A stretch of 64,000 nucleotides of DNA from positions 2,480,001 to 2,544,000 of the forward strand of contig JAHEWK010000011.1 of the NCBI GenBank assembly GCA_020740775.1. The letters are read 5' to 3'. Below are positions 55,203 through 64,000 of this stretch, piece after piece (within the stretch, counting starts at the first letter, position 1; every line of letters begins with the position of its first letter). The translations under genes and the position numbers were made by a program. Source of the stretch: Ilyonectria destructans (Eukaryota > Ascomycota > Sordariomycetes > Hypocreales > Nectriaceae). The notes beneath the pieces are model-generated. The model was not told the DNA's origin. It made no database searches and saw only the letters and a list, made by a program, of their open reading frames with translations.

Positions 55203-56147
55203 CGTGACGAGGATTGATGAAAGATGGAAGGAGGTACAGATGATAAAGACTCCGTAGCGAGTCCGGATTCCTGCCGAGGGTGGCGCAGGAACTGGATGAG
55301 AGAGGAGTGGTGAAAGGGTGAAGGAAGGAAGGAGAAGCAATGGTGCGAGGTGAGGTGAGGTGACGTTGATATGCCTGAGGAAGCCTGCAGGCAACTGTCC
55401 GCGTTTGGGTGCTTGGGCGTGTTTGGCAGCTGGCAGTCGCCCGATGGGGAAATTTTGCAAACCTCGCGGTGAAGGGGCAGTGAGAAGGCAGTGAATGGTT
55501 GGATTTGCTCTGTTCTCAACCCAAAGTGAGAGCGGCCAAGGTGATTGTCGACCGATTCTGAGTCAAAACCTATTAGAGTGACACCCACTCACCCGCTCCG
55601 TGCTACGTACCTGCACGTAACTCGCAGGGCGGCCGTGTGACGACCCCGCGATGCTTGGGAGCAAACAGCAGTCTGCTGATCTATCAAGGTTCGGCTCTTT
55701 AATCGATTCCATTCTTCGCCAGTTGCCCAACATGGCAGCTCATTACTGGCGGTGGACGCAATAACTTCCATCAACACCCAAACAGAGAGTGTGCGAGCAA
55801 GAATCCGTAGAAATAACCCCACGTACTGTGTTCTAGTCAAGTGATCCGCACGCCTCGAGACGCGCCGTGATGTGCTTACGTGCTGACGGTTGACTCCGTC
55901 ACAAGTATTCCTGTCCACCACTCCTTGCAACATGGCTGCATTGAACGGGGTACACCAGTCCTCGACTTTGTGATTCAAGACGAGACCGTAAAAATAAAAT
56001 CTAACACATGGGGCCCCTTTTCAGAAAACCCGAGCACCCATTGTTCAAGGGTCTACACACCATCGATTTGGACAATATCACACTCCGAACGGACAACAAC
56101 AATAAAAACAACAACAATAAAAACAACATCACATCAATATCGCGATT
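55203..56147. other. Intergenic, no gene seen
   Basis: Promoter of the hypothetical gene on the left; an A-rich leader with AACAACAATAAA words directly before the small gene on the right. No coherent ORF between. Confidence 0.5.
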
Positions 56148-56393
56148 ATGAACACCCGCACAGAGCAGGGAAACCATATACCCTATAGAGGCAAGTACAA
56201 CATCCAGTGTCCAAGGTGCCGTGTGAGGGTGCTCAATGGCCAACGGTGCCGCGTTTGCGGCGGAAGGGCGTGGGACCACAATCTGGGCATCAAGAACAGA
56301 TTTCCCAATTCCCCAACACCAGAGCCAACTCCAGAGCCCACGAAGAAGTCTGAACCTACGCCCAAGGAGCCTGAACCTGAACCAAAGAAGTAG
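56148..56393 (+). CDS. Small zinc-ribbon protein with TPEP tail, 81 aa
   Basis: ATG at 56148 after a long A-rich leader that looks like a real fungal 5' UTR. C21-x2-C24 and C34-x2-C37, with CGG after the last Cys, form a classic zinc ribbon. The C-terminal ~30 residues are a Pro/Glu/Lys repeat (TPEPTPEP, PEPEP). There is no signal peptide. Function unknown; it could bind a nucleic acid or a partner protein. Its small size and lack of known family keep confidence moderate. Confidence 0.5.
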   Translation: MNTRTEQGNHIPYRGKYNIQCPRCRVRVLNGQRCRVCGGRAWDHNLGIKNRFPNSPTPEPTPEPTKKSEPTPKEPEPEPKK

Positions 56394-56586
56394 AAATTTG
56401 GGGGCTGATTTGTATCCGAATCAATGTACGTATTCTAATACCAGGCAGGGTCAGGAGTCAGTAGCTACGAACTTGAGCTGACAGTGGCGAGAGATGCAAA
56501 ATGGCGGCAGAAGCAACCTGCACCCCAAATTATCATTAATTATCGATGGAGAGTTTCTTACCAAGCATTAAAAGACAATAGCTATT

Positions 56587-56890
56587 TAAATAAGAGTACT
56601 GCTATTCGCACACATCAAGCTCTTTCACTAAAGCCTCAGCTGGACTGGGTGCCTACTATACATACAATTAAAGGGTGTACTAAACGTCTGTCTTTTCAAT
56701 TAAATTAGACCTAAGAAAATAAAATAAATAATAATAGTATTTATTATTATTATTTTATAAGAGATAAATCCTAAAAAGTAGTCCTCTAAAAACTTTACTT
56801 CCTAAACTGCTTTACTCAGACAATCGATAGTTATCAGTCGGATTGAGATGTGTGGTTATGTGCACAAATAACAATAGGTGTGCGTGTGAA
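56587..56890 (+). repeat. Dispersed repeat, copy 1 (partner 62272-62600)
   Basis: Both copies start AAGAGTACTGCTATTCGCAC, have an AT-rich centre with TTATTATTA-type runs, and end in a GGATTGAGATRTG-GTTATGTGC region followed by a GTGAGTGTGCGAAT-like tail. Same orientation. No ORF, so it looks like a decayed small element. Confidence 0.65.
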
Positions 56891-56909
56891 TAGTCATAGA
56901 CCCTCGGCA

Positions 56910-57884
56910 TCACTCATTTCTTGCCTCATCACTGACCCATCCATTGCCTGCATTCATTGACGATGGCTCTAATCTTGGCCTGCATCCATTCACTGAACCA
57001 TAGCTCTGCGATCCATTCTCTCGCTGCTCAGTTGACTCCTCATCCTCGACAAGGCCGGCCGTCAATAACCCACGCGTGCTCTCATTCTCTGCCTGTTCTT
57101 GACGCCGACGTAGTGAAAAGCTCCACCAAGGTGCGCCCCATTTAGTCGCAAGAATGCCGATGATCTGGTTTTCAATGTTAGTCACTGTTTCCCGTGCTTA
57201 GTATGGCCTCCATACCTGCATCAGACTAACTGCAGCCAGTACTGCAACCATCCCCCCGGCTGTTGCCTTGGTAGCGCTCTTCCAAGGTCCTCGACAAGGA
57301 AGAGTTCGACCATAGGTCTTCGCGCATGTGCTTGGAGTCGTCCCAGGGAAGGGATACGCACGATCTCTCACAGAGTTGAGTCCGCAGCAGTCGAAAGTAT
57401 CCTGAATGCCCCGGATGCCAGTGGCATCATGTGCGCGAAACATGGCCATCCATGTTGTGTCAAGTTTGCAGTCAAGAGTGGATGAGGACACCACGTCCTC
57501 GAACAACAGCGTCGCAAGGATCGTGGTCACGAGAGCTTGCAGGGTCTGGAGGATGAAGGGTGTGAGCTTGGCGAGGCGATTGGACGACGGTGAACTGCTG
57601 CGCAAGAGACGCTGGTGGAAAAGGGCATTGAAAAAGGCGCCGATTGGTAGTAATATGACCAAAATGGAGGTGACAGGCGATATTGGGAGGGAGAGAGACG
57701 TGCTGTGCAGGTGAACCAAACTGGACCAAGATATTGTCAGTGGGACGTAATTAGGGAGCGAGAAGGAAACCTACACAGCAACGACAACAAGCGCGATGCT
57801 GACCTAGAAATCGGTTAGCTTGGTATTCAAATCCATATTGTTGGGGTGACGTACCAGCAAGTAGACGACAGCCAGGTTGAGCAT
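56910..57884 (-). CDS. Tetraspanin-family membrane protein
   Basis: Four exons: 57884-57855, 57803-57775, 57720-57216 and 57164-56910; introns of 51, 54 and 51 nt; phases join to 272 residues. Four membrane helices: MLNLAVVYLLVSIALVVVAV (1-20), VTSILVILLPIGAFFNALF (~36-54), LTPFILQTLQALVTTILATL (~71-90), and a fourth at GGMVAVLAAVSLM running into IIGILA. The large loop between helices 3 and 4 carries the diagnostic CCG motif (FDCCGLNS) and further cysteines. The tail is acidic and hydrophilic. Fungal tetraspanins such as Pls1 and Tsp3 organise membrane sites during infection or development; which one this is cannot be told. The two tiny first exons are typical of the family. Confidence 0.8.
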
Positions 57885-58589
57885 CGTGTGAGGCTTAAGG
57901 GTGAGCCTCCCGGATAGGGCGGAGTCAGGCAGTGAGTGAGGTAGTGGGACGAAGAGGGAAAATAAAGACCGAGGAAGGATGAGAAGAGGGGTGTACTCTC
58001 GCGCTTTTATGACGTTTGAATATTGTCAGTCGCGAATCAGGCTGCGTTGGAGTGGCTCGACTCTATTGGTTCATTGGTGTACACCGTGATGCGAGAAGCC
58101 GGCTGCGGGAGGCCGACCACAACAGACCAGGTTGCAATGTAACTCTTGACGCAGGATAACAAAGATATGCATTGGCCGCGCACGGTGTGGTAGCGGTCAA
58201 TGAACATGTTGGCGGAGCTTGGTGCGCAACAACTCAACATCGAAAATTGCACAGTCTAGCTCGTTTTACCATGACGAGGATTGCGACGGGGATTCGGGCG
58301 ATGAGAATGTCTCCCTTTGCGGCTGATAGTGTGAAAGAAGAGGCGTTGAAGACGTCCATGAGGGGAGACGGTCAAGTGTTCAGGGAAGAGACCCTTGAGA
58401 GGCTGTTAGAGGAGCGTGCAGACAGTACGGAAGAGACCTACCATGTAGACCCAGAAAAAGGGCTGTCATCGAGGGAACGGAGGTCTGAGGATGAAAATCA
58501 TAGCTTCCCAAACCTGCGACTGGGTTGGGGGCGAAAGTTGAGGCCGAACTCAACGATCGAAGTGAGGAGTCGACGAAGGTTGAGGCCGA
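57885..58589. other. Intergenic, no gene supported
   Basis: Tetraspanin promoter followed by DNA with one + strand frame (58271-58606) of some protein character (EETLERLLEERADSTEETYH). It lacks splice or start support and runs into the repeat at 58590. Confidence 0.35.
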
Positions 58590-58870
58590 AGACAACGAGA
58601 AGGTGAGGTGGTGAAAATCGTAGCTGACGCCGCGAAGATGAAAGAGAAAGAATCATGGCTAGAGCCATCGATCCCAGGAGGAGGTCATAACGAGGTTGAC
58701 GTTGTAATCTCGAGGCCGAAGCCATGGGAGGTGAGGGTGGTGAAAAATCGTAGCTGACGCCGCGAGGATGAGAGAGGAAGAATCGTCGCCGAGGCGGCGA
58801 AGGGAGTGCAGCTTTTATGGGCAGCACCAGTGGCTGGCAGATGCTCGCAGCTGGCAAGAAGGGATGACTC
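58590..58870 (+). repeat. Dispersed repeat, copy 1 (partner 62085-62245)
   Basis: GAGGCCGAAGCCAT, GGTGGTGAAAAATCG and GCTGGCAGATGCTCGCAGCT words recur in the same order and orientation at 62085-62245. Inside copy 1 the GGTGGTGAAAA-TCGTAGCTGACGCCGCGA segment itself occurs twice. Non-coding. Confidence 0.7.
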
Positions 58871-59129
58871 CTCCCGGGTTTGCCAATCCGTAACTCAGCG
58901 TCTCCAAAGTGCAAGGTTAGCAAACAATCAAGAATTTCCAAACCCCCAATCATTCGTCACATTCTACGATACAAGATAGCAATAAAGACACGGGCGCGGG
59001 TGGCATACAGTTCCGGGCTCATCTTGGCAATCGCCCAACGTTCAGTTCATCACTATCGCTGATCCACTGATGTTCCAGTCCATCCCCATATGTTTCATAC
59101 AAGTTGCAGAAGGCCAGAAGTTTTACAAA

Positions 59130-61330
59130 AGTTACATCATTTAAACATTATCATTATCTTATAACCAGTAGTATCCATCGCAGCACAAAAAGAAGCAAGA
59201 AATTACGACACTTTATCGTATGACGCGCGTTGTGTCGTCGTCTCTGTGAATGAGCTCATCCGACCATCATAGAATTACCCGTTTGCCCAGTCTGCAAACT
59301 TTTCATGCGCGCTGAGTTTTGCGGAGGGAGAAGTTGAGACGACCCATGGATTCAACACGGGCGAGGAGGCTGACAGTTCTCTGGCGTCCAGAAATGGTCT
59401 TGGCCTTAGAATCGCCTTTGACCAGGGACTTGCAAGGGACTTGCGAGGTGTCTCCGATGAAGAGGCATGCTGATCGTGGAAAAGTTGACAGCAAAATAGC
59501 TGAAACACTTTCCCGCATGCGGGCCGCATCATTCAGCACGACGAAGTCAGGCTTCCAATCCGTCTGGTTTGCAAGTTGACTGAGGGCGACAGGAGTGCCA
59601 CAAACAACATCGCAAGCTTGCGCCGCAGCTTTAAGCAATTTTCGTGCTACACCGAGATGATATTTGTGCTTGAGCTTGAACATCTCGGGGTCTCGCTGTC
59701 GCTGGATCATGGCATCGTGGTATTCCCGCCATTCGTCTTTGTCCTTGTGAGCGATAACCTTTGCGAGCGATGAAATTGTGCCAAAGCAGACAGACGGCGA
59801 GCGTGCTTCAAATGACTTGACGCGGTGCTGGTTAACATGAGCTGCAAGCTGCTTGTCTTGACTAGCCGCATACCCGACGCTGTCCATGTCGATCATTTTG
59901 GGAGGTGATGGGTCATCCACAAGAACATTAGATAGCTCGATCTGGTAAGGCAAAGCACGGCAGATTGTCTTGCCAGGGCATGCATCGTGCAACCGATGAA
60001 CGGCGTAATCAACCGAGTTGTTTTGAGCGGCAGTCCAGGCGACTACGGCTGTGCGTGAGTCTTGAGTGCTTGCCTCCTTTGCTTTAGCTGCGGCAAAAAC
60101 ACGAGCCCAGGCACTATTGGTGGGAACTTGAGTACTGGGACCTTGTCGACTGGGTTGTCTCTGCTTCGCGGCTTCGTGGGGTCTGCTAATGATAGCCTTC
60201 ACGACGCCAATAGCAAAAGAGGTCTTTCCACTGCCTGGTCCTCCTGCGCCAAACAAAATGCCAAATGGAGCTTCTCCGAACGAAGTGATTGCGTCGTGTC
60301 TTTCGCCTTCGTAGCGGCCAGCGTCAAGATCATCTTGAAGTTGGGGGAACTCGGCTAGGAGGTTGCGATGTTGGATCTTGCCTTCGAACTTCAGCGAATA
60401 CTTCCACCACTGTACTGCCAGAGTGATATCGAGAGGGTCTTTCATGTCGTTTAAATCCGTGACTGCATCACATTCCGCCTGGATCGATGTCATATTTGCA
60501 GCGTACCACAGATTGGAACCCAGGGTAGGATATGATGTGGTGGGTGATTCTTTATCGATACCAGGTCTGAAGATGCGCTGTAGGAACAAGTTCAAGGGCC
60601 CGACGATCTTGATGGAAGGAAGAGTGCACAAAATGGGAGGCCGTTTCATTCCGAAGGTCCAGTTGGGCTGTGTTGGGGTCTTGACTGAAAACATAGCAAG
60701 GTTGCTACCGGTTCTGGGGGGTAAGGGAACTCGCATAGCCATCCATGGTTCACCCGGGTCATTATCACCCCGCCCCGGGCGCATGAGACGGTTTGAGGCT
60801 ACCCAGTTGCGGAGACGCTCAAACCAGACGATGTCGTCCTCGGTTTCCTCTTGCTTTAAGGAGTCGGCAAGAGTCATAGCAGTCGCGGCAAGCTGGGCAT
60901 CGCGAGGCTTGTCGTAATGGGCAGTGACTGCCTCTCCAGAGGGTTCCCGCAACATAGAGAAGATGTAGGCACCAGCTGTATCGAGAAACCGGCTATGCTT
61001 GAGGTTGAGAAGATTGTTTTCCAGTTCATCTGCACGCAGCGGTATCCATAGTCCTTGTCCTTGTTCTTTCGGCGTTCTGAGCTTGGAATGCGTCTGCTGG
61101 AAAGTTGGAGGGTTGGATGTCGCGATAGGCAGCTGGATGGCTATGGGTATGTCAGCATCATGTCAGGGAAGAGAGCGTTCATAAGAGATACGTACTATTC
61201 AAGCCAGACTGACCAACTTTGACATCGAGGGTACATCGAGCATCCCTAGCCGCTAGGTGGACGATTTCGACAAAGGCTTTGCTGAGATGTGGGCAAGGGT
61301 GTTTTGGTAGACACTTAGGATTGATGGAGG
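59130..61330 (-). pseudogene. SF1 (Upf1-like) helicase-family copy D, best preserved, truncated
   Basis: A continuous minus frame runs from a 55-nt intron (61195-61141; GTACGT donor, TGCTGAC branch, CATAG) to a TGA at 59305-59303, 611 codons. An upstream exon (to ~61330, FVEIVHLAARDARCTLDVKV) has no ATG before a stop. Motifs: Walker A GGPGSGKT (~60244-60221), IELSNVLVDDPSPP, Walker-B-position VVLNDAARM (acids changed to N-D), motif III FIGDTSQVPCKSL. Just past the stop, another frame reads HEKFADWANG, then TAA, then FYDGRM, the SF1B block expected there (F-x-N-x-FYDGRL). So a frameshift and a stop cut off motifs IV-VI. The protein, if made, would lack half the helicase core. Family role unknown. 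Confidence 0.65.
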
Positions 61331-61333
61331 GGA

Positions 61334-62050
61334 TAAATAGAGATTATGCCGTTTTCGATGCCAACACAAAAACGGGTCCGCAGTCGCTGCGTGGGCCACG
61401 GCTACCCATAAAGGGCCCGCCGGTTTATACGTACCTAGGAACGTATGGCTGATTTCGAAGAGAGCTTCGTTTGGCTTGTGGTAGTGTTGAGAGTTGTCGA
61501 GACAGGAGGGAAGGAGATTTGTCGAACAGGAGGGAAGGAGAGTTGTCGAGATAGGAGGGAAGGAGAGTTGTCGAGACAAAAGAGTTGTTGAGACGGGAGG
61601 GAAGGAGAGTTGTCGAGATAGGAGGAAAGGAGAGTTGTCGAGACAGTAGAGTTGTTGAGACAGGAGGGAAAGAGAGTTGTGGGGAATAAGTTATTGCCGT
61701 TTTCGATGCCAACACAAAAACGGGTCCGCAGTCGCTGCGTGGGCCACGGCTACCCATAAAGGGCCCGCCGGTTTATGCGTACCTAGGAACGCATGGCTGA
61801 TTCCGAAGGAGATCTTCGTTTGGCTAGTGGAATTGGTGAGAGTTGTCGAGGTGGGAGAGAAGGATAGTTATCGAGCAGGAGGGAAAGAGAGTTGGGGAAA
61901 ATAAGTTATTGCCGTTTTCGATGCCAACACAAAAACGGGTCCGCAGTCGCTGCGTGGGCCACGGCTACCCATAAAGGGCCCGCCGGTTTATGCGTAGGAA
62001 CGCATGGCTGATTCCGAAGGAGAGCTTCGGTTGGCTTGGGGGGGTGGAGG
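61334..62050 (-). repeat. Three copies of a ~140-nt module
   Basis: Copies at ~61340-61480, 61690-61835 and 61908-62045. Each runs from GCCGTTTTCGATGCCAACAC through GGGTCCGCAGTCGCTGCGTG to a GAAGAGAGCTTCGTTTGGCT-like end. Copies 2 and 3 are nearly identical. A fourth, diverged and rearranged copy is at 48830-49090 in the other orientation. Copy 1 overlaps the 5' end of helicase copy D, so the gene's start may have been replaced by the module. Confidence 0.8.
61480..61685 (+). repeat. Minisatellite, ~26 nt
   Basis: About eight units of GAGTTGTCGAGACAGGAGGG followed by AAGGA-like spacer, with small length changes, between module copies 1 and 2. Shorter remnants occur between copies 2 and 3 (61845-61895). 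Confidence 0.8.
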
Positions 62051-62084
62051 AGTGTCAGTCCATAGACAGGCAGGGAGGTGGGAG

Positions 62085-62245
62085 GAAGGTTGAGGCCGAA
62101 GCCATCGAAGGTGAGGGTGGTGAAAAATCGACTGAAGAGGAGGAATCGTCGCCGAAGCAGCGAAGGAGTTACGTTTTGTTATCATACTTGGTACCTTAGG
62201 CAGCACCAGCGGCTGGCAGATGCTCGCAGCTGGCGAGAACCGATG
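62085..62245 (+). repeat. Dispersed repeat, copy 2 (partner 58590-58870)
   Basis: Same orientation as copy 1. It lacks the internal duplication and has an insertion (GTTACGTTTTGTTATCATAC) before the GGCAGCACCAGCGGCTGGCA end. Confidence 0.7.
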
Positions 62246-62271
62246 GCCCTCCCGAACAGTCAAGAATTTTC

Positions 62272-62600
62272 AAAGAGTACTGCTATTCGCACACAGATAC
62301 AAGTCCCTTTGGCTAAACCTCAGGCCAAACCTCAGGCTAAACCTCAGGCTAAACCTCAGGCCAAACCAATATACCTAATATGTGCATTGGAATTCTTAGA
62401 CCTCACTTAGGCTTATATTTATTAACAAATCTAACTTAACAAAATACAATACAATACAATAAAACGTTATTAGAGAATAAATATAAAAAGTCAGTCTTAT
62501 AAACTTATTAGGATGATAGATAATTACCAGCAGGATTGAGATATGCAGTTATGTGCGCAAGTAGCAATGGGTAGCAATGGGTGAGTGTGCGAATCAATCC
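62272..62600 (+). repeat. Dispersed repeat, copy 2 (partner 56587-56890)
   Basis: Same orientation as copy 1 and similar ends. It carries an internal 12-nt tandem array (next feature) in place of part of the copy 1 centre. Confidence 0.65.
62311..62370 (+). repeat. 12-nt tandem array, five units
   Basis: GGCTAAACCTCA repeated five times, with GGC[C/T]AAACCTCA alternation and the last unit diverged. In one frame it reads AKPQ repeats. Confidence 0.85.
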
Positions 62601-63250
62601 TCTTTTCAAACGCCCAATCACCACTATGAATCATGGTGGAGATATCGTTAGGTTGAATGGCAGCAACGCCATGAGTCAACAGATCTTGTCGAGATCACTA
62701 GAAGGGTCGCGTCGGGATGCGGACATCTTCCTACTTGATTCGCATTCGCATCAATCAGACAGTACAAGTTTCCGTCGCAGGAGAGTAGCAAGGAATCACC
62801 TAGTATCATCGTCAAAACGTGGCACTCATTCTCTGGCAATCCAACGGAAACGTCTTCATTTCAATCACAAACACCTGCTCTGCAAAGTCTATGAAACCCC
62901 GTATCCATATCCAGGAACAGAAAACCCTCTTCCGCTCCATATGTTCGTTTGTCCTTACAGCCACCATCCGGCTGTTTTTTTACTTTCCGCCGTCCTCTCG
63001 CCCCATGATTCCGGGACGACCCAGGGCGTATCGTAATCTCCGTGCGCTCGCGTGTGTGTAGACGTGTAGGTATGTATGTAAAAAATAAAGTACGCACAAA
63101 AAAAGCCGCTCAGCCCTCCAACAAGTCAGATTAAAGATGTATGTCGCTGCGTAAAAACCTCAAAAGAATGTGAGCAAGCAAGTGTCGCGGGCAAGACAAA
63201 AGACGCGTCTTGCCTTTCTAGCAACAACATGAGATGCCTGAACTTCGCAC
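62601..63250. other. 3' flank of the heat shock factor gene, no gene seen
   Basis: Short overlapping ORFs only, none with coding character. The right part (63060-63250) is probably the 3' UTR of the heat shock factor gene. Confidence 0.5.
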
Positions 63251-64000
63251 TCAGCCCACACGCTGCCGCTTAATACCACGATCAGGACTGCCATCAAACC
63301 CCAAGTCACCCCGAGGGATCTCTTCAGTCCCAGCAGGGCTTGGGGTATTGTTGCTGCCGCCTCCGCCAAGGTCCCGGTTAGGCTTCAGCGAGTTGTTGTC
63401 CGGGTCAGGGTCAAGGGTGAAGTTGAAGTCATTGCCATCCCCACCAAAGTGGCTGTCGTTCAGGAACGCGTTGCTATCAAAATACTGGTCGAGGTCCACC
63501 GGGGGAGGATCAAAGTACTCGGCGGTTTCACTCAAACCTGGGATATGTCCAGAGGGGCTAAGAGGCCCAAGCAACGAACCCAGCTCGCTGATCTTGGCAT
63601 CCTGTTCGCTCTGCAAGCGTTGGAGCGTTTTCCAAGTCGACCTGGTTCGAACCAATCTGGTGTAAAGAGGGTGGAGCCATGGGAGGTTGCATGATAGGTG
63701 AGAGCGATGGGGCAGTGTTGGTTTCAATCGGGGGTGGAGAAACCGAGGTCGAGGGCATGGGTGGTAAGTCCATAGAGGGGTTGGAAGTGACGGGCATAGG
63801 CCTGGATGAAGCGGACGAAGACTGGCCGGCCATGAAGTTGACGAGCTTGCTTCTCTGGTCGTGGTTTAAAGTGTTGGGTGCATTGGCCACGAGCTCAGCA
63901 GCCTCGGGGAGATCTAGTCCATGCGAGTTGGTTGCGTTGTGGTCGTTGATAATTTTCATCATCCGCTCGTGAGGATTTGCCTCCAACTCCTGACGAAGAC
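63251..64000 (-). CDS. hsf1: Heat shock transcription factor, C-terminal part (partial, apparent frameshift)
   Basis: The gene enters from the right edge; the DNA-binding domain lies outside the window. The visible frame (64000-63632) holds ELEANPHERMMKIINDHN and LPEAAELVANAPNTLNHDQR, then a Pro/Ser-rich stretch. The rest is in another frame (~63627-63251): LQRLQSEQDAKISELGSLLG, LSPSGHIPGL, VDLDQYFDSNAFLND and a basic IKRQRVG end, the usual C-terminus of filamentous-fungal Hsf1. The frames meet at a run of four T (63628-63631); dropping one base there would connect them. No splice pair of sensible length fits. The factor drives heat shock gene transcription and is normally essential, so an assembly error is more likely than a dead gene. 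Confidence 0.75.

Noticed and set aside
53316..55460. Upstream extension of the repeat-rich hypothetical protein to 55460
   Set aside because: No ATG in the extension; MGASRR at 55202 follows a typical leader.
1..64000. CRISPR arrays, rRNA or an intact transposase
   Set aside because: No regularly spaced identical repeats with unique spacers, no rRNA-like sequence and no recognisable transposase or reverse transcriptase frame.

Overview
The window looks like nuclear DNA of a filamentous ascomycete (Pezizomycotina, most likely a sordariomycete). Introns are short (46-190 nt), GT-AG, with CTAAC/CTGAC-type branch sites. The gene content fits: a Zn2Cys6 regulator, fungal GPI3, Dbp6, Rgp1, Hsf1, a tetraspanin and a DUF7918 protein. 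I see no operons, prokaryotic signals or CRISPR arrays. Starts were placed at ATG codons. Exon boundaries were worked out by hand from splice signals and frame continuity.

Two kinds of territory alternate. Housekeeping blocks: 16.5-35.2 kb holds DBP6 and GPI3 (divergent pair), a BRD8-like bromodomain protein, a WDR62/MABP1-like WD40 protein, RGP1 and a DUF7918 protein. 39.4-41.2 kb is an aldehyde dehydrogenase. 50.5-57.9 kb holds a Zn2Cys6 factor, a repeat-rich hypothetical, a tiny zinc-ribbon protein and a tetraspanin. The right edge carries the 3' part of the heat shock factor gene, with a suspicious 1-nt frame break.

Accessory blocks: roughly 3-16.3 kb, 36-37 kb, 41.2-50 kb and 58.3-62.6 kb are gene-poor, carry AT-rich patches and minisatellites, and are full of broken reading frames. 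Many of the breaks are TAA/TAG/TGA codons of the kind C-to-T mutation produces, consistent with repeat-induced point mutation (inference). The main theme is a dispersed family of SF1 (Upf1/DNA2-like) helicase genes in at least three degraded copies or fragments: 6.3-8.8 kb, 12.5-16.2 kb (probably more than one unit) and 59.2-61.3 kb. They share a conserved upstream block, a conserved first intron and recognisable helicase motifs, but each copy is frameshifted, rearranged or truncated.

Other relics are a SNF2-type ATPase fragment (4.4-4.8 kb), an RGG-rich Argonaute-like N-terminus (43.2-43.8 kb), a coiled-coil pseudogene (44.2-44.6 kb) and, most surprising, a fragment resembling the bacterial/phage DUF3631 ATPase-like domain (47.5-48.0 kb), next to a Gln-rich duplicated tract.

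The best candidates for something undescribed are the helicase family with its nested flanking repeats around 56.6-62.6 kb, and the DUF3631-like relic.
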